A stretch of 64,000 nt of DNA from Phymatolithon calcareum (taxonomy: Eukaryota > Rhodophyta > Florideophyceae > Hapalidiales): the NCBI GenBank assembly GCA_977006965.1, contig OZ345373.1, forward strand, positions 1,178,001-1,242,000, read 5' to 3'. Positions 44,007 to 56,244 of this stretch are shown piece after piece. Both the position numbers and the translations under genes were made by a program. The notes under the pieces were generated by a model, which saw only the letters and a program-made list of their open reading frames with translations, was not told the origin of the DNA and did not search any database. The stretch's first letter is position 1; each line of letters opens with the position of its first letter.

Positions 44007-44441
44007 TGTTGGAAATGTGACTGCTTGGAGCTCTTGTCGCAGTACACATTATCCTATGTCATAAATCTCTAACCATTTCTCATATGTTATGATAGAATCA
44101 ATCCATGGTTTTTCATCTTTACTGACAATGTAGTAGTTTAATCAATTTCTTGATTGGTCTTGTTATTGTCAGTAATTCAATCATTTTGTTGATTGAATCA
44201 ATCACAGTCGACATTTCAATCTTCTGGTTTATTGATTCAATCACAGTTAGTAGTGCAAGGAGCATCAGAAGTCTTATCATACCTCAATCTGAGTCCTATA
44301 TAAGAGCCGGATCTGATGCCCCGACTCAATGAACCAAGGAACATCTCGCAACCAACCGAACCATCTCAACCACTTCAATCATCTCAAGCATCTTAAGCAT
44401 CACTACCTCTCAACCATCAACCTAAAAACCTCCATCCAACA
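44007..44441 (+). repeat. 3' LTR of copia-B remnant (435 bp)
   Basis: TGTTGGAAATGTGACTGC start, CCATCCAACA end; degenerate CATCTCAAC repeats at 44355-44425. Confidence 0.88.
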
Positions 44442-44880
44442 TGACTTTGACGAAGACATCTACATGTAAGTTCCGGCCGGATTTCAAGATCCCAAGCGTC
44501 CCAACCTTGTTTGCATGCTCTTGAAGGCACTATACGGCCTGAAGCAAGCTCCGCGGCAATGGCATGCCAAGATCGACAAGATCCTCATCGACGAGCTCGA
44601 CTTCTCAAGCAGTCTCAACGATCCTTGTCTGTACGTCCGGCACAAGTCGAACAGCATCAAGATCATCGCCCTGTATGTGGATGACTTACTGATTGGTGGA
44701 AAAGACACCTCTGCCATTTCGTGGATCAAGGGGGAGCTGAACAAGCGGTTCGAGATGAAGGACCTTGATGTAGCAAGTGTATGCCTTGGGCTTGAGATTC
44801 GCCGGGACCGTACTCTTGAGACCCTTCATCTTTCACAGTCGGTCTACGGGCAGTCGGTCTTGGAACGCATCGGCATGGAG

Positions 44881-45109
44881 TGTTGTTGGAGGTTAGGGAT
44901 GCGATAAGGATGATGGATTGGTTTGGTTGTGATGAATTTGTTGAGGGGTTGCTGAGTTGTTGGAGAATGAGTTCCTTGGTTTATTGGCTTGCTCGACCTC
45001 AGAACCTGGCTATATAGTCCTGGATATCAGATCTAGACTAGCTCTATATGCTAGATCAAATTATGAGCCCTTGCTAGACGACGGAGACCAAGTGACCATA
45101 AACAAATTT
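44881..45109 (-). repeat. Partial family-C LTR
   Basis: Minus orientation: starts TGTTGTTGGAGGTTAGGG on the plus strand and stops within the TAAACAAATTT block; the outer half with the CACGTG boxes is deleted. Confidence 0.75.
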
Positions 45110-45611
45110 GGTGCCAATCGGGTACACAGACGCGGATTGGGCAGTATGTCGTGAGACAAGTCGATCAACAAGTGGCTATGTGTTCCTTCTTGCAGGGGGA
45201 GCCATAAGCTGGCGTTCGAAGAAACAAACTATCGTCGCCACGTCAACATGTGAAGCAGAGTACATCGCTTCCTGTGCCGCCACCAAGGAAGCTGTTCGGC
45301 TGTCAAGACTTATCGCAGATATCCAAGGTCTCCAGAAACCCACTCTCATGACTTTATATACCGACAGTCAGAGTGCAATTGCAACCGGGAGGAACGCTGC
45401 CATCACTCAACACAACAAGCATATTGACATCCAATATCACTACGTTCGTGATGCTTTTGCAACAGGAAAGATCTCGATTAAGTACTGCAATACTCAGACA
45501 ATGGTTGCTGATGCACTAACCAAGCGGCTCGATCGAATCAACACAGCCAAGTTCGCTCAAGAAATTGGAGTATGCAAGCAAATGGCGTAGTGTCCCTCGA
45601 TCAAGGGGGAG

Positions 45612-46054
45612 TGTTGGAAGTGTGATTGCTTGGAGCTCTAGTCGCAAACACAGTTCAATATCAAGGTATGATCTCGGTACACCTGTACACGTGTCAAGTC
45701 GAAAGTCAAAGTGTCTCAGAACTTTGAATCAAGAAGATTGGCAGTGCCACGTGTCAAAGTATGATAAGAGTATGATAATCATACTTCCCTCACTCAGTAG
45801 ATAATTTTTAATTTTTATGTTAAACGTGTCATATGATATTATGACAAATATGTTTAGGGTTAGAGTGTCTCCGTCGTCGACTAAGTCTTTTACCTTGTCT
45901 GGTCGGATTCTCAGGCCTATATATGCCAGACTTGAGGTCTGCTAAGTGAATAAACCAAGGAACACATTCTCACCTATGTCAGCTTCTACTCAACCATTTT
46001 CTTTCAACCAAACTTTTCCACTCTCCTCATCCATTCTCTAACCTTTCACCAACA
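45612..46054 (+). repeat. 3' LTR of copia-A remnant
   Basis: 443 bp, TGTTGGAAGTGTGATTGC start, TTCACCAACA end. PPT ATCAAGGGGGAG before it. Confidence 0.88.
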
Positions 46055-46788
46055 AGAGAATGTTAAGAAAACTGGACTCTTGACCTCGTGAGGCCATTAT
46101 GCTGGGATATGCGCATTCGTCCAAAGGGTATATGCTGTGGGATCCATGCTCCAAGAAGGTGATTGTGTCAAGGGATGGGACGTTCTACGAATCGGATTGC
46201 GGATTCGGTGAGGCTGAAACGGATGTGTCCGTTGACACTCTAGACAACGCAGAAGTCAAAATATGTTGGGATATGGTTGAAGCCAAGTACATTACCTTGA
46301 TTGTGATCCGACCAAACTTTTGTTTGACCTTCGCGTACTCGTACTTGCATATACTTGCTCAATTATCGTAATTGTGGTGCACAACCCTTTTGACGTTTTT
46401 AGTAAGGCCTGCTCGAACAGAAAGAAATCTTCGACCAAACAACCAATATATCGTCTTCGCCGGAATTCTCTCTATCATCTTGGCTTAAAAATCCATCCGC
46501 CGAAAAAGATCCGGGTCATATCGACTCGAAGCGAATTTCCTATACGGGATAGATTGCCTTGATATTTGACCTTGTGGTGACTCGCAGTGGACTCCCAGAA
46601 CTGATTTTCGACAAGATTTTCAAGACTCTAACATGCAATGTGGATACTTCGCATGGAACACTGAAAGTCGAAAGGCTCAACGACACTAATTTCCACGCTT
46701 AGAAACGGAAAATTCAGCTAGTACTATCGTTTTGTGAACTCGATGAGCACATTGAAGACGATCTACCGCACGCGAATCCGACGAATTC
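46055..46788 (+). pseudogene. Copia-A scraps: integrase end, leader, gag start
   Basis: 46055-46292 matches the integrase C-terminus and linker (EAIMLGYAHSSKGYMLWD, VIVSRD), with a TGA after LDS. 46293-46450 is not recognised. 46500-46620 matches the copia leader (ATCGACTCGAAG...GACTCGCAGTGGACTCC) and 46634-46788 matches the gag N-terminus with stops and indels. The order (pol scrap before leader and gag) shows that two different broken copies lie side by side. Confidence 0.7.
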
Positions 46789-46831
46789 TGTTGTTGGAGG
46801 TTAGGGATGTTGTTTGGAAAGGTTGATTCCC
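46789..46831 (-). repeat. Short end of a family-C LTR
   Basis: TGTTGTTGGAGGTTAGGGAT and ~20 further bases, minus orientation; the rest is missing and copia RNase H sequence follows. Confidence 0.55.
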
Positions 46832-48604
46832 TATTCCCTTGATTGTCCGAGTAGATGAGAATTTGAGGTGGATTCTCAAGACCATGCACATCGCAGATTA
46901 ACCTCGCAAGCCAAACAGCTTCTTTTGTAGCTGAAAATGAAGCGATATATTCGGCTTCACATCACGAAGTTGCGACGATGGTCTGTTTCTTCGACCTCTA
47001 GCTTATTGCGCCTCCACCCAGCAGGAATATTTATCCACTTTTGGACTTGCGCGTTTCTCGACAACCGGCACAGTCGGAGTCACTGTAGCCGATTGGAGAC
47101 AAACTGGTCTCGGAGCGAAAGAGAATGCCATGATCTCGAGTGCCTGCAACATACCGAAATACACGTTTGACAGCCGTCCAGTGACGCTTGAGGGAACTTT
47201 CATAGAATGAAGAAAGTTTTCCCACAGCGTCGGATTAGTCTGGACGTGTACCAACCTTGAGGTACATGAGGCTGCCAATTGTTGGACGATATGGGACTTC
47301 GGCAGAAGCTGTTTCCGTGATGTCGATTTCATTCACGGTGCTAGCTTCGATGCAGGTTTCCATCGGAGTCGGTGCTGGTTTCTCATTTTCCATGTGAAAC
47401 CGCTTGAGAACTATCTCCGCATATGCCGATTGTGATAAGTGCAAAGTGCGGAGTGCTGGACCCCGACAGATTTATAGTCCCAGGCATAAGCTTGCGTCCC
47501 TCCAGATCCTTCATCTCGAACCGCTTGTTAAGCTCCCCCTTGATCTAGGTAATCGCAGAGTAGTCATTTCCTGCAATCAGCAAGTCATCTACGTACAAAG
47601 CAATGATCATTATGCTCTTGACGTATGTCTGACATATAGACAAGGGTGATTCGGACTGCTGGTGAAATCAAGCTTGTTGATTTAGAAGGCATCGATTTTT
47701 GCGTGCCATTGACGAGGAGCTTGTTTCAGTCCGTAGAACGCCTTGAGGAGCTTATAAACCAAGCCGGGGCGTTGTGGATCCCGAAATCCTGCTGGAACCT
47801 CCATATAGATGTCTTCGTCAAGATCTCAATGTAAGAACGCTGTGACGACATCCATTTGTTGCAGTTCCCGATCATGGACGCCAACCGCTGGAAGTAGGAT
47901 ACGGGTGGAGGTGAACTTGACAACTGGGGCATACGTCTCCCCATAGTCCACCCCATACACCTTCTCCATGCTTTTGTGATGCAGCATCGAGGGCACAAGG
48001 TTCAGAAGTGTGCGGTTCATGCGCTCATCCACCCCATTTTGCTGCGGGGTGTAGGCGACTGTGAGCTGATGGTGTATGCCGTGGTCTTGTAAATATGCTA
48101 TAAATCGTTGGACAGGTATTCGCCTCCATTGCCGGTCCTTATTGCTTTCAGTCTAGGAATAGCTTGCTCATCCGAAGTTTCATTAGAGAACTCTTGCAAA
48201 TTGGGGTGTTTCTCTTTTCTCCCCGTGTCTGCTTCTGCATATTGTCGAAACTTTTTAAAACAATCCAAGCTCTCTGACTTCTTTCGGATCGTGAACACAG
48301 TGGTCCATTTGGAGTGGAATGTAATGAACTATCGCGATCCTCCAAGAGAGGGAATATCGATTGGACCAGGAACGTCCGAATGGACAAATTCGAGGACTGT
48401 GTTCGCGCGAGAGTCACTAGACTTTGTAATTATAGTGCGATGACCTTTACCGGCAATGTAGCCTTTACATGGATTCTGTTGCTCTGAACTGGGAGTTATC
48501 TTAACACCGTTTACCACCCCATGGTTCACCATACTGGAGATGCCACCAGGGTGGACGTGTGCTAGACGTTCATGCCAAAGCTGAAGACTGGTCACACAGG
48601 CAAC
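46832..48604 (-). pseudogene. Old copia copy, 3' part (integrase, RT, RNase H)
   Basis: Minus strand from 48604: LQLWHERLAHVHPGGISSMV and CKGYIAGKGH (second Cys of the zinc finger lost), DVPGPIDIPSL, IRTGNGGEYLS (catalytic Asp changed to Gly), then a deletion of integrase end and linker (MLHHKSMEKVYGVDYGETYAP), RT fragments, and RNase H (HGILFRSETSLSPIGYSDSDCAG, SDNQG). Many stops and frameshifts. It is continuous with 54157-55376 once the inserted copia-A element is removed. Confidence 0.8.
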
Positions 48605-49048
48605 TGTTGGAAGTGTGATTGCTTGGAGCTCAAGTCGCAAACACACTTCAATATCAAGGTATGATCTCGGAACACGTGTACGCGTGTCAAGTCGAATGTC
48701 AAAGTTTCTCAGAACCTTGAATCAAGAAGATTGGCAGTGATACGTGTCAAAGTATGATAAGAGTATGATAATCATACTCCCCTCACTCATTAGATGATTC
48801 TTGATTTTTCTATGTTACACGTGTCATGTGATATTATGAAAAATTTGTTTCGTGTTAGTGTGTCTCCGTCGTCAATTAGGGTTTTGATCAAGTCTGATTG
48901 TGTTCTCAGGTCTATATAGTCTTGACCTGAGGTCCGCGAAGTGAATAAACCAAGGAACACATTCACTCACAACTCATCTTCAACTCAACCAATTCACTCC
49001 AACCAAACTTTTTCCTTCACCTCATCTCCTCCATAACCTCCAACAACA
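48605..49048 (+). repeat. 5' LTR of copia-A
   Basis: TGTTGGAAGTGTGATTGC to CCAACAACA; 444 bp; PBS GGTTATGGGCCCAG at 49049-49062. Confidence 0.92.
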
Positions 49049-49283
49049 GGTTATGGGCCCAGTCAGCGCTTGATCACCACCGCGCTTCATCATCATCGTC
49101 GTCTCCGGGGCTCATCCTTCGCTCCCGATCTTCTCCTGGTTGCGCATCCTTGCTTGATTACCTCTGGTTTTCTCGCAAGGCCCGCTCCAAGGGACTTGTC
49201 TGTCATTGTTCACGAGCTTCCTGTTCGGTTCCTTGCTCGATTACCTCTGTTCTTTGAGTGAGGCCCGTTCAGAAAGTGTTATA

Positions 49284-49467
49284 GCGTCTTGCAGTGCGCG
49301 TTGCCGGCTGCTGGTTCAGGTGTACCAAAACACCACAAGGGTTTCTGTTGTGTCTCCTTGCTTGATTACCTTCGGTTTTCTTGTCGGGCCCACCTCAGGA
49401 TACCACAAAGCGTCTTGCAGTTCGTGTTGCCGACTGCAGGTTCAGGTGTACCAAAACGCCACAAGAG
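49284..49467 (+). repeat. Two hairpin leader units
   Basis: Units 49284-49341 and 49410-49467, same as other copies, between PBS and gag. Confidence 0.8.
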
Positions 49468-49627
49468 GTATACGGCCATTGAGCCATTCCCCGATCAAGG
49501 TCCAGGTCACATTGACTTGAAAAAATTTCTTATACGGGATAGATTGCCTCGATAGTTAACTTCGGTTGACTCGCAGTGGTCTCCCCGAACGGATTTTCGA
49601 CAAGAATAGAAGACCCCACTCCGCAAA

Positions 49628-52600
49628 ATGGACAACTCCCAAGGAACGCTGAAGGTCGAAAAGTTAAATGAGACCAATTTCCACGCTTGGAAACAGAAAA
49701 TTCAGCTAGTACTATCATTCCGCGAACTCGACGAGTTAATAGAGGACGATCCACCAGCACGAGATTCCGACGATTTCAAGCTCTGGCGTCGTAGTGACAA
49801 TAAAGCAAAGGCTATCATCGGTCTCTCGCTTTCAGACGAACATCTCGAGCATGTGCAGGATGTCGAATCGGCCAAAGAAATGTGGACGTCGATTCTCAAT
49901 ATCTTTGAACGACACACTCTTTTGAACAAACTGGCTGCTCGCCGCAAGTTCTATACCGCCACTATGCTCGAGGACGAGAAAATACTGCCCTATACGGACC
50001 GCATTCGCCAACTCGCATCCACCCTCAAGTCAATGGGTGTCGATATTGACGATAAAGAAATGGCCATGGCTGTATTGAACGGACTTCCCGAACGCTACGA
50101 CAGCTTGATAAGTGCACTTGATGCTCTCGGCAATGAAGACGAATCATTCTTACTTGAATTTGTGAAGAGTCGACTACTCCAGGAAGAACAACGCATGTCA
50201 ATGCGTGTCGAAGCATCAACCGTCAAAGCTGAGACTGCTGCACTTTTTACTGCCAGACGCGATGGAGAACGAATTCGTGACTACTGTGAACATTGTCATC
50301 GATCTGGACATAGAAGTGTGAAATGTTGGACCAAGTTTCCACACCTTGTTCCTGAAGGATACAAAAATCGGAATGGAAAGCAAACGAAACCAGCTGCATT
50401 CCTGACCGATGAATCTGAACATGTTCGAGTTATGACCGATTCCGACTTTGTATGCCTGATGGTCAAGGTGCGCGATTCTGATATTTCCGAGAAGTCAAAG
50501 TCATGGATCATTGACTCTGGTAGTACATCGCATATGACGTTCGATCGTTCAATCTTCTGCTCATACACCAAAATGTCTTCAACCGTCGAAATGGGAACAC
50601 AAGCACAGGCCACAATCGCTGAAAAGGTGATGTCATCATTACGCTTAACGTGAACGGCTAAATCGTTAAAACGAAAGCTCAAGGACGTTATGCACATACC
50701 CGACTTTGGATACTCTCTATTGTCTGTCTCAAAAATGGATGAGTACGGATATGGTATAACGTTCAAGAACAGCCGTTGCTATGTTAAAGCTCATCATGAC
50801 ACTATCGCAACAGGTACTCTACGCAAAAGTCTCTACTCTCTAGACCTTGCAGATGGAAATAAACTTAACGAAGTTTCCTGTTTCGCGAGCCTACAGCTCT
50901 GGCATGAACGACTTGCGCATGCTGACCACACTGGAATTACCGGAATGGTAAACCATGGGGTGGTGAAAGGTGTAAAGATTGCTCCCAACTCACAGTCCAC
51001 ACATCCATGTAATGGTTGTCTTGCCGGCAAAGGTCATCCTGCTCCGATTCCAAAGTCCAGTAGTTCTCGCTCCACAGCTGTTCTCGATCTCGTACATTTA
51101 GACGTTCTTGGTCCTATCGACATTCCGTCCCTTGGAGGATCACAGTACTTCATCACATTCATCGATGATCACTCCAAGTGGACCACGGTATTCACCATGC
51201 GAGAGAAATCGGAGAGCTTTAAGTGTTTTCGTAAGTTTCACAAGTACGCTGAAACCCATACAGGTAGAAAGCTTAAGAACTTGAACATACAGGACTTCTC
51301 GAAAGCACCTAAGCTCAAAGCTATTAGGACCGACAATGGAGGCGAGTACCTTTCAAACGAGTTCAAGGCATATCTTGCGGAACACGGTATCCATCAACAG
51401 CTCACAGTCGCTTACACCCCACAGCAAAATGGGGTGGCTGAACGCATGAACCGCACACTTCTCAACTTAGTGCGCTCGATGCTTCATCACAGAGGCATCG
51501 AGAAGAAGTTCTGGGCTGAAGCGTTGGCAACTGCTGTGTATGTGCGCAACCGAGTTACGTCACGAGGACTTCCTTCGAACACGACGCCCATCACATATGG
51601 ATGGGTGCCCCTCCAGATTTGGGACACTTGCGCGTATTTGGCGCCAAGTGTTGGTACGTGATTCCGAAGAAGAAAGTGAAGAAACTCGACAGTCGTACTC
51701 GTGAGGCTGTTATGCTGGGATACTCGTTGGCATCAAAAGGGTATAGCTGTGGGATGCGGACTTGCGGAAAGTGATTGTGTCAAGGGACGTGACGTTCAAT
51801 GAATCGGATTGCGGATTCGATGAGACCGAAACCAATGTATCACTTGAAACTCCTCAAATCAAACTGAGTGATGATACGGTTGAAGATAAGGTCATTTCGG
51901 ATGTAGATGATAAGAGCATCGAGAAGGACATTGACGAAGGTGAGCAAGCAGATGGTGGAGAACAACCTATATCTCCATCTGGTTCTGACGAAACATCTCC
52001 GATGATCGCCAAACCCATTCTGCGTAGGTCAGCTCGGGTCTCAAAACCACCTACTGACTTCTGGAACGCTCCGTCGCATACTGCTATGCTGGCCTTCGAG
52101 TCCGTCAACCTTGCATCTGAAACCGGTTTGTCTTCTCATCAAGTGGCTCAGACCTTCAAGGAATCGACTTCAATTAAAAATGTCGACTTCTAGTCTCTGG
52201 GCATTGAGAATGAACACTCGTCACTAACCCGCAACAACACTTGGAAGTTGGTCACTCGCATGCCTGGCATGAACGTTCTACCGTGCAAGTATGTCTTCAA
52301 GGTCAAGGATACAGGCCCTAAAGTCCGCATTGTTGCGAAAGGGTTCCGACAGGTGCATGGGGTGGACTACGGTGAAACGTATGCCCCAGTCGTAAAGTTC
52401 ACCTCGATTCGTATCCTACTTGCAACAGTTGCTGTCCATGATTTTGAACTCTACCAAATGGATGTTGTTACGGCTTTCTTGCATGGTGACCTTGACGAAG
52501 ACATCTACATGGAGGTTCCGTCTGGATTTCGTGATCCCAAGCGTCCTGACCTTGTTTGCAAGCTCTTGAAAGCACTATACGGCCTGAAGCAAGCACCGCG

Positions 52601-53693
52601 ACAGTGGCATGCCAAGATCGACAAGTTCCTCATCGACGAGCTCGGCTTCTCAAGTAGTCCCAACGATCCTTGTCTGTACGTCCGGCACAAGTCAAACAGC
52701 ATCATGATCATCGCGCTATATGTGGATGACTTGCTGATTGCCGGAAACGATACTTCTACTATTTCGTGGATCAAGGGGGAGCTGAACAAGCGATTCGAGA
52801 TGAAGGACCTTGGAGAAGCTAGTGTTTGTCTTGGACTTGAAATTCGCCGAGATCGCGCACTTCGAACTCTTCACCTCTCGCAGTCGGTCTACGCTCAGTC
52901 CGTGTTGGAATGTTTCGGCATGGAGAACTCGAAACCAGCACCAACCCCTATGGAGTCAAGCAACAAGAACACCGGAACCGAAGAAGTCGACATCACCCAG
53001 CTCGTCGATGAACAAGTTCCATACCGACCAGCCATCAGAAGTCTCATGTACTTGATGGATGGTACACGCCCAGACATCTCAGACTCGGTCGGAAAGCTGT
53101 CTTCGTTCTGCGAAAAGCCTCTGAAACGTCACTGGATGGGCGTGAAGCGTGTTCTGCGATATATTGCGGGTACTCCAGATCACGGAATTTTGTTCGGTGG
53201 AAGTGGGAGTTTGGTTGCAATCGGTTACACGGATGCGGATTGGGCGGGATGTGTTGAGACAAGACGGTCCACGAGTGGCTATGTATTCCTTCTTGCAGGG
53301 GGAGCCATAAGCTGGCGTTCAAAGAAGCAAACCATCGTCGCCACTTCAACATGCGAAGCGGAATAAATCGCTTCGTGTGCCGCCGCCAAGGAATCTGTCT
53401 GGTTGTCAAGACTCATTGCCGATGTTCAAGGTCTGGAGAAGCCATCCGCCATGACTCTGTACACGGACAGTCAAAGTGCGATCGCGACCGGGCGAAACGC
53501 GGCCATCACTCAGAGGAACAAGCACATTGACATCCAATATCACTATGTTCGTGATGTGGTTGCCACGGGCAAGATATCAATCAAGTATTGTAGTACTGAG
53601 TTGATGATTGCGGATGCACTCACCAAGCCACTCGATCGTGTCAAGACGGCCAAGTTCGCACAAGACATGGGAATATGCGCGAGGAGGTGGTAG
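49628..53693 (+). pseudogene. copia-A gag-pol with at least five lesions
   Basis: ATG 49628; gag and protease open to about 50630. Lesions in order: one base lost (ATIAGKGD becomes ATIAEKV), compensated by an inserted base near 50660 that also makes TAA; two bases lost at about 51586 in TTPHHIWMG; one base lost at about 51747 (GYKLWD becomes GYSCGM); TAG at 52191-52193 for the Trp of DFWS; TAA at 53364-53366 for the Tyr of CEAEY. RT (YVDDLLIAG) and RNase H are otherwise full length, ending MGICARRW. The 51747 frameshift and the 53364 stop are identical to those in the element at 32897-37205. Confidence 0.9.
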
Positions 53694-53714
53694 TGTCCCT
53701 CGATCAAGGGGGAG

Positions 53715-54156
53715 TGTTGGAAGTGTGATTGCTTGGAGCTCTAGTCGCAAACACACTTCAATATCAAGGTATGATCTCGGAACACGTGTACACGTGTCAA
53801 GTCGAATGTCAAAGTGTCTCAGAAGTTTGAAACAAGAAGATTGGCAGTGACACGTGTCAAAGTATGATAAGAGTATGATAATCATACTCCCCTCACTCAG
53901 TGGATGATTCTTCATTTTTTTCATGTTACACGTGTCATATGATATTATGACAAATTTGTTTAGTGTTAGTGTGTCTCCGTCGTCAATTAGGGTTTTGATC
54001 AAGTCTGGTTGTGTTCTCTGGTCTATATAGTCTTGACCTGAGGCCCGCGAAGTGAATAAACCAAGGAACTCATTCACTCACAACTCATCTTCAACTCAAC
54101 CAATTCACTCCAACCAAACTTTTTCCTTCACCTCATCTCCTCCATAACCTCCAACA
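53715..54156 (+). repeat. 3' LTR of copia-A
   Basis: 442 bp; PPT ATCAAGGGGGAG before it; ends CCTCCAACA before GCAAC. Confidence 0.9.
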
Positions 54157-55376
54157 GCAACTTCGGTTGTTGAGTTTTCATCCGCCAGATTCATTGTGTA
54201 TAGATTCCTGCGGAGAATACCTGTTGCGACCGTCCTATCACGAGCTTTGATAAAGAATCGACTATGCTTGAACGTAATCCCGAATCCGAGTTTATCCGTT
54301 TTCGACACTGAGAGAAGCGAATATGCAAAGTCAGGAACGTGGAGAGCGTTCTTCAGTTTATACTTGTATGGCTTCCCATTCACACTCAGCGCCACAATTG
54401 CATCACCACGTCCGGCAATTTTGGCTTCTGCTTTGGTTCCCATTTCCAATGTGGACGACATATCTGTATACGAACAGAAAAGCGAGCGATTGAATGTCAT
54501 GTGTGACGTGCAGGCAGAATCGACCATCCATGCATTAGACTTACTGGGAATGTCGGAACTGCGAAATTTTGTCATGAGACACACATAGTCTCCATCAGAC
54601 ATGATCGGAATCGGCGTTTTCTCATCCGCTATGAATGCAGATGGATTTTTCTTTTCCTATTTCGACGCTTGTACCCTTCTGTGGCAAGATGCGGATATTT
54701 GATCTAGCATCTCACCTCCGGGTGTCCTGATCGATCGCAATGGTCGCAGTGCTGACGGACCTGAGTGCTATCATGTCGAACCGTGAGTAGTGCTGCAGTC
54801 TCCTATTTGACGGTTGAGGCTTCAATACGCATATTCATGGGCTGTTCCTCTTGAAGAAGTCTGCTCTTGACAAACTCGAGGGAGAAAGATTCGTATTCGT
54901 TCCCGAGAGCATCTAAAGCACCGATGAGTCCGTCAAATCGATCTGGAAGTCCGTTGAAAACAGCCATTACTATTTCTTTGTCATCGATCTCGACATCCAT
55001 TGACTTGAGGGTTGAAGCGAGTTGTCGAATACGGTTACCATAGGGCAAGATTTTCTCGTCCTCGAGCATTGTTTCAGTGTAGAGCTTGCGCCGAGCGGCC
55101 AATTTGTTTAGGAGTTTGTGACATTCAAAGATGTTTGGAATCACCTGCCACATTCCTTTGGCCGTCTCGACATCTTCCACATGCTCGAGATGTTCGTCCG
55201 AGAGTGATAGACCGATTATTGCTTTGGCCTTGGTATCATTTTTGTGCCAAAGCTTGTAATCGTCCTTGTCCCTTGCCGGCGGATCGTCCTCGATCAACTC
55301 ATCGAGTTCCCGAAACGCAAGTACTAGCTGAATTTTGCTTCCATCAGTGTAAGTTTGTCCCATTGAGCTTTTCGAC
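54157..55376 (-). pseudogene. Old copia copy, 5' part (gag, protease)
   Basis: Gag 55363-54803 (FRELDELIEDDPPARD, LNKLAARRKLYTETMLED, GLPDRFDGLIGALDALG), a degenerate knuckle region 54802-54603, then protease 54602-54162 (MVDSACTSHMTFNRS; the active-site Gly of DSG is Ala), ending STTEVA where the copia-A element is inserted. Joined to 48604 it reads on into SLQLWHERLAH. Divergent from the A and B copies, so an older lineage. Confidence 0.82.
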
Positions 55377-55487
55377 CATCAGCGTTCCCTGCTTACCGTC
55401 CTTTGTTGGCGTGTGGGGGTTTCCGACAAGAAAACCCCCACACGCCAACAAAGGCCGGTAAGCAGGGAACGCTGATGGCCGAAAAGC
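55367..55487. repeat. 56-bp inverted repeat with 9-bp loop at gag start
   Basis: Arms 55367-55422 and 55432-55487 are reverse complements with two mismatches; loop CCGACAAGA. Each arm corresponds to the end of the copia leader and the first codons of gag (GGAACGCTGATGG), one in each orientation. Confidence 0.95.
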
Positions 55488-55639
55488 AAATCTGTTCGGA
55501 AATTCCACTGCGGGTCAACCCATGGTCAACCGTCAAAGCAATCTATTTCCAATAAGAAGTTCGCTTCGAGTCAATATGACCAGGTCCTTTATCTGGAGAT
55601 GGCTCTAGGCCGTTTCCTCTCGTCGATAGGGCTGGAGAC
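55488..55639 (-). other. Leader remnant of the old copia copy
   Basis: Minus-oriented copia leader (TCCACTGCGGGTCAACC, AAGTTCGCTTCGAGTC), with GGCTCTAGGCCGTTTCCTCT as in the copia-B leader. The hairpin units are lost. An A LTR follows at 55640. Confidence 0.65.
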
Positions 55640-56081
55640 TGTTGTTGGAGGTTATGGATAAGATGAGGTGAATGAAAATCTTTGGTTGGAAAGAATTGGT
55701 TGAGGAGAAGTTGGGTTGTGAGTGAATGAGTTCCTTGGTTTATTGGCTTGGCGGACCTCAGGTCAAGACTATATAAACCTAAGAACTCAACCAGACTTGA
55801 TCAATACCCTAATTGACGACGGAGACACTCTAACCCTAAACAAATTTTTCATAATATCACATGACACGTGTAACATGGAAAAATCAAGAATCATCTACTG
55901 AGTGAGGGGACTATGATTATCATACTCTTATCATACTCTGACACGTGTCACCGCCAATCTTCATGAATCTAAGTTCTGAAACACTTTGGGTTTCGACTTG
56001 ACACGTGCACAGGTGTACCGAGATCAAATCTTGATTTTGAAATGTGATGCGACGAGAGCTCCAAGCTTCACACTTTCAACA
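55640..56081 (-). repeat. 3' LTR of copia-A remnant
   Basis: 442 bp, minus orientation: TGTTGTTGGAGG on the plus-strand left end, CACACTTTCAACA right end; palindrome GACACGTGCACAGGTGTAC partly decayed. Confidence 0.88.
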
Positions 56082-56244
56082 CTCCCCCTTGACTTCAAGT
56101 CGCATATACCCATGTCTTGTGCGAACCTGGCGGTCTTAATGCGATCAAGTGGCTTGGTCAATGCGTCGGCGACCATGAAGTTCGTCTCACAATACTTGAT
56201 GTTCAGATTCCCAGTGGCTACAACATCGCGTACATAGTGATATT

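Larger units (their letters stand above)
42381..44441 (+). mobile_element. 5'-truncated copia-B element
   Basis: Coding 42381-43931 then LTR 44007-44441. Lacks gag, protease and integrase; begins in the linker next to a family-C LTR. Nearly identical to 31060-32814. Confidence 0.88.
44442..46054 (+). mobile_element. Copia-A remnant with family-C LTR scrap inside
   Basis: RT piece 44442-44880 (DEDIYM then TAA; KALYGLKQAPRQWHAKID; YVDDLLIGG), interrupted by a minus-strand partial family-C LTR (44881-45109), then RNase H 45110-45590 ([29 protein letters not shown], ending CKQMA) and 3' LTR 45612-46054. The 5' half is missing. Confidence 0.82.
48605..54156 (+). mobile_element. Copia-A element nested in an older copia copy
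   Basis: LTRs 48605-49048 and 53715-54156, TSD GCAAC (48600-48604, 54157-54161). Full domain set but many lesions. The 3' LTR ends at CCTCCAACA, three bases shorter than the usual CCTCCAACAACA, directly at the duplication. Confidence 0.93.
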
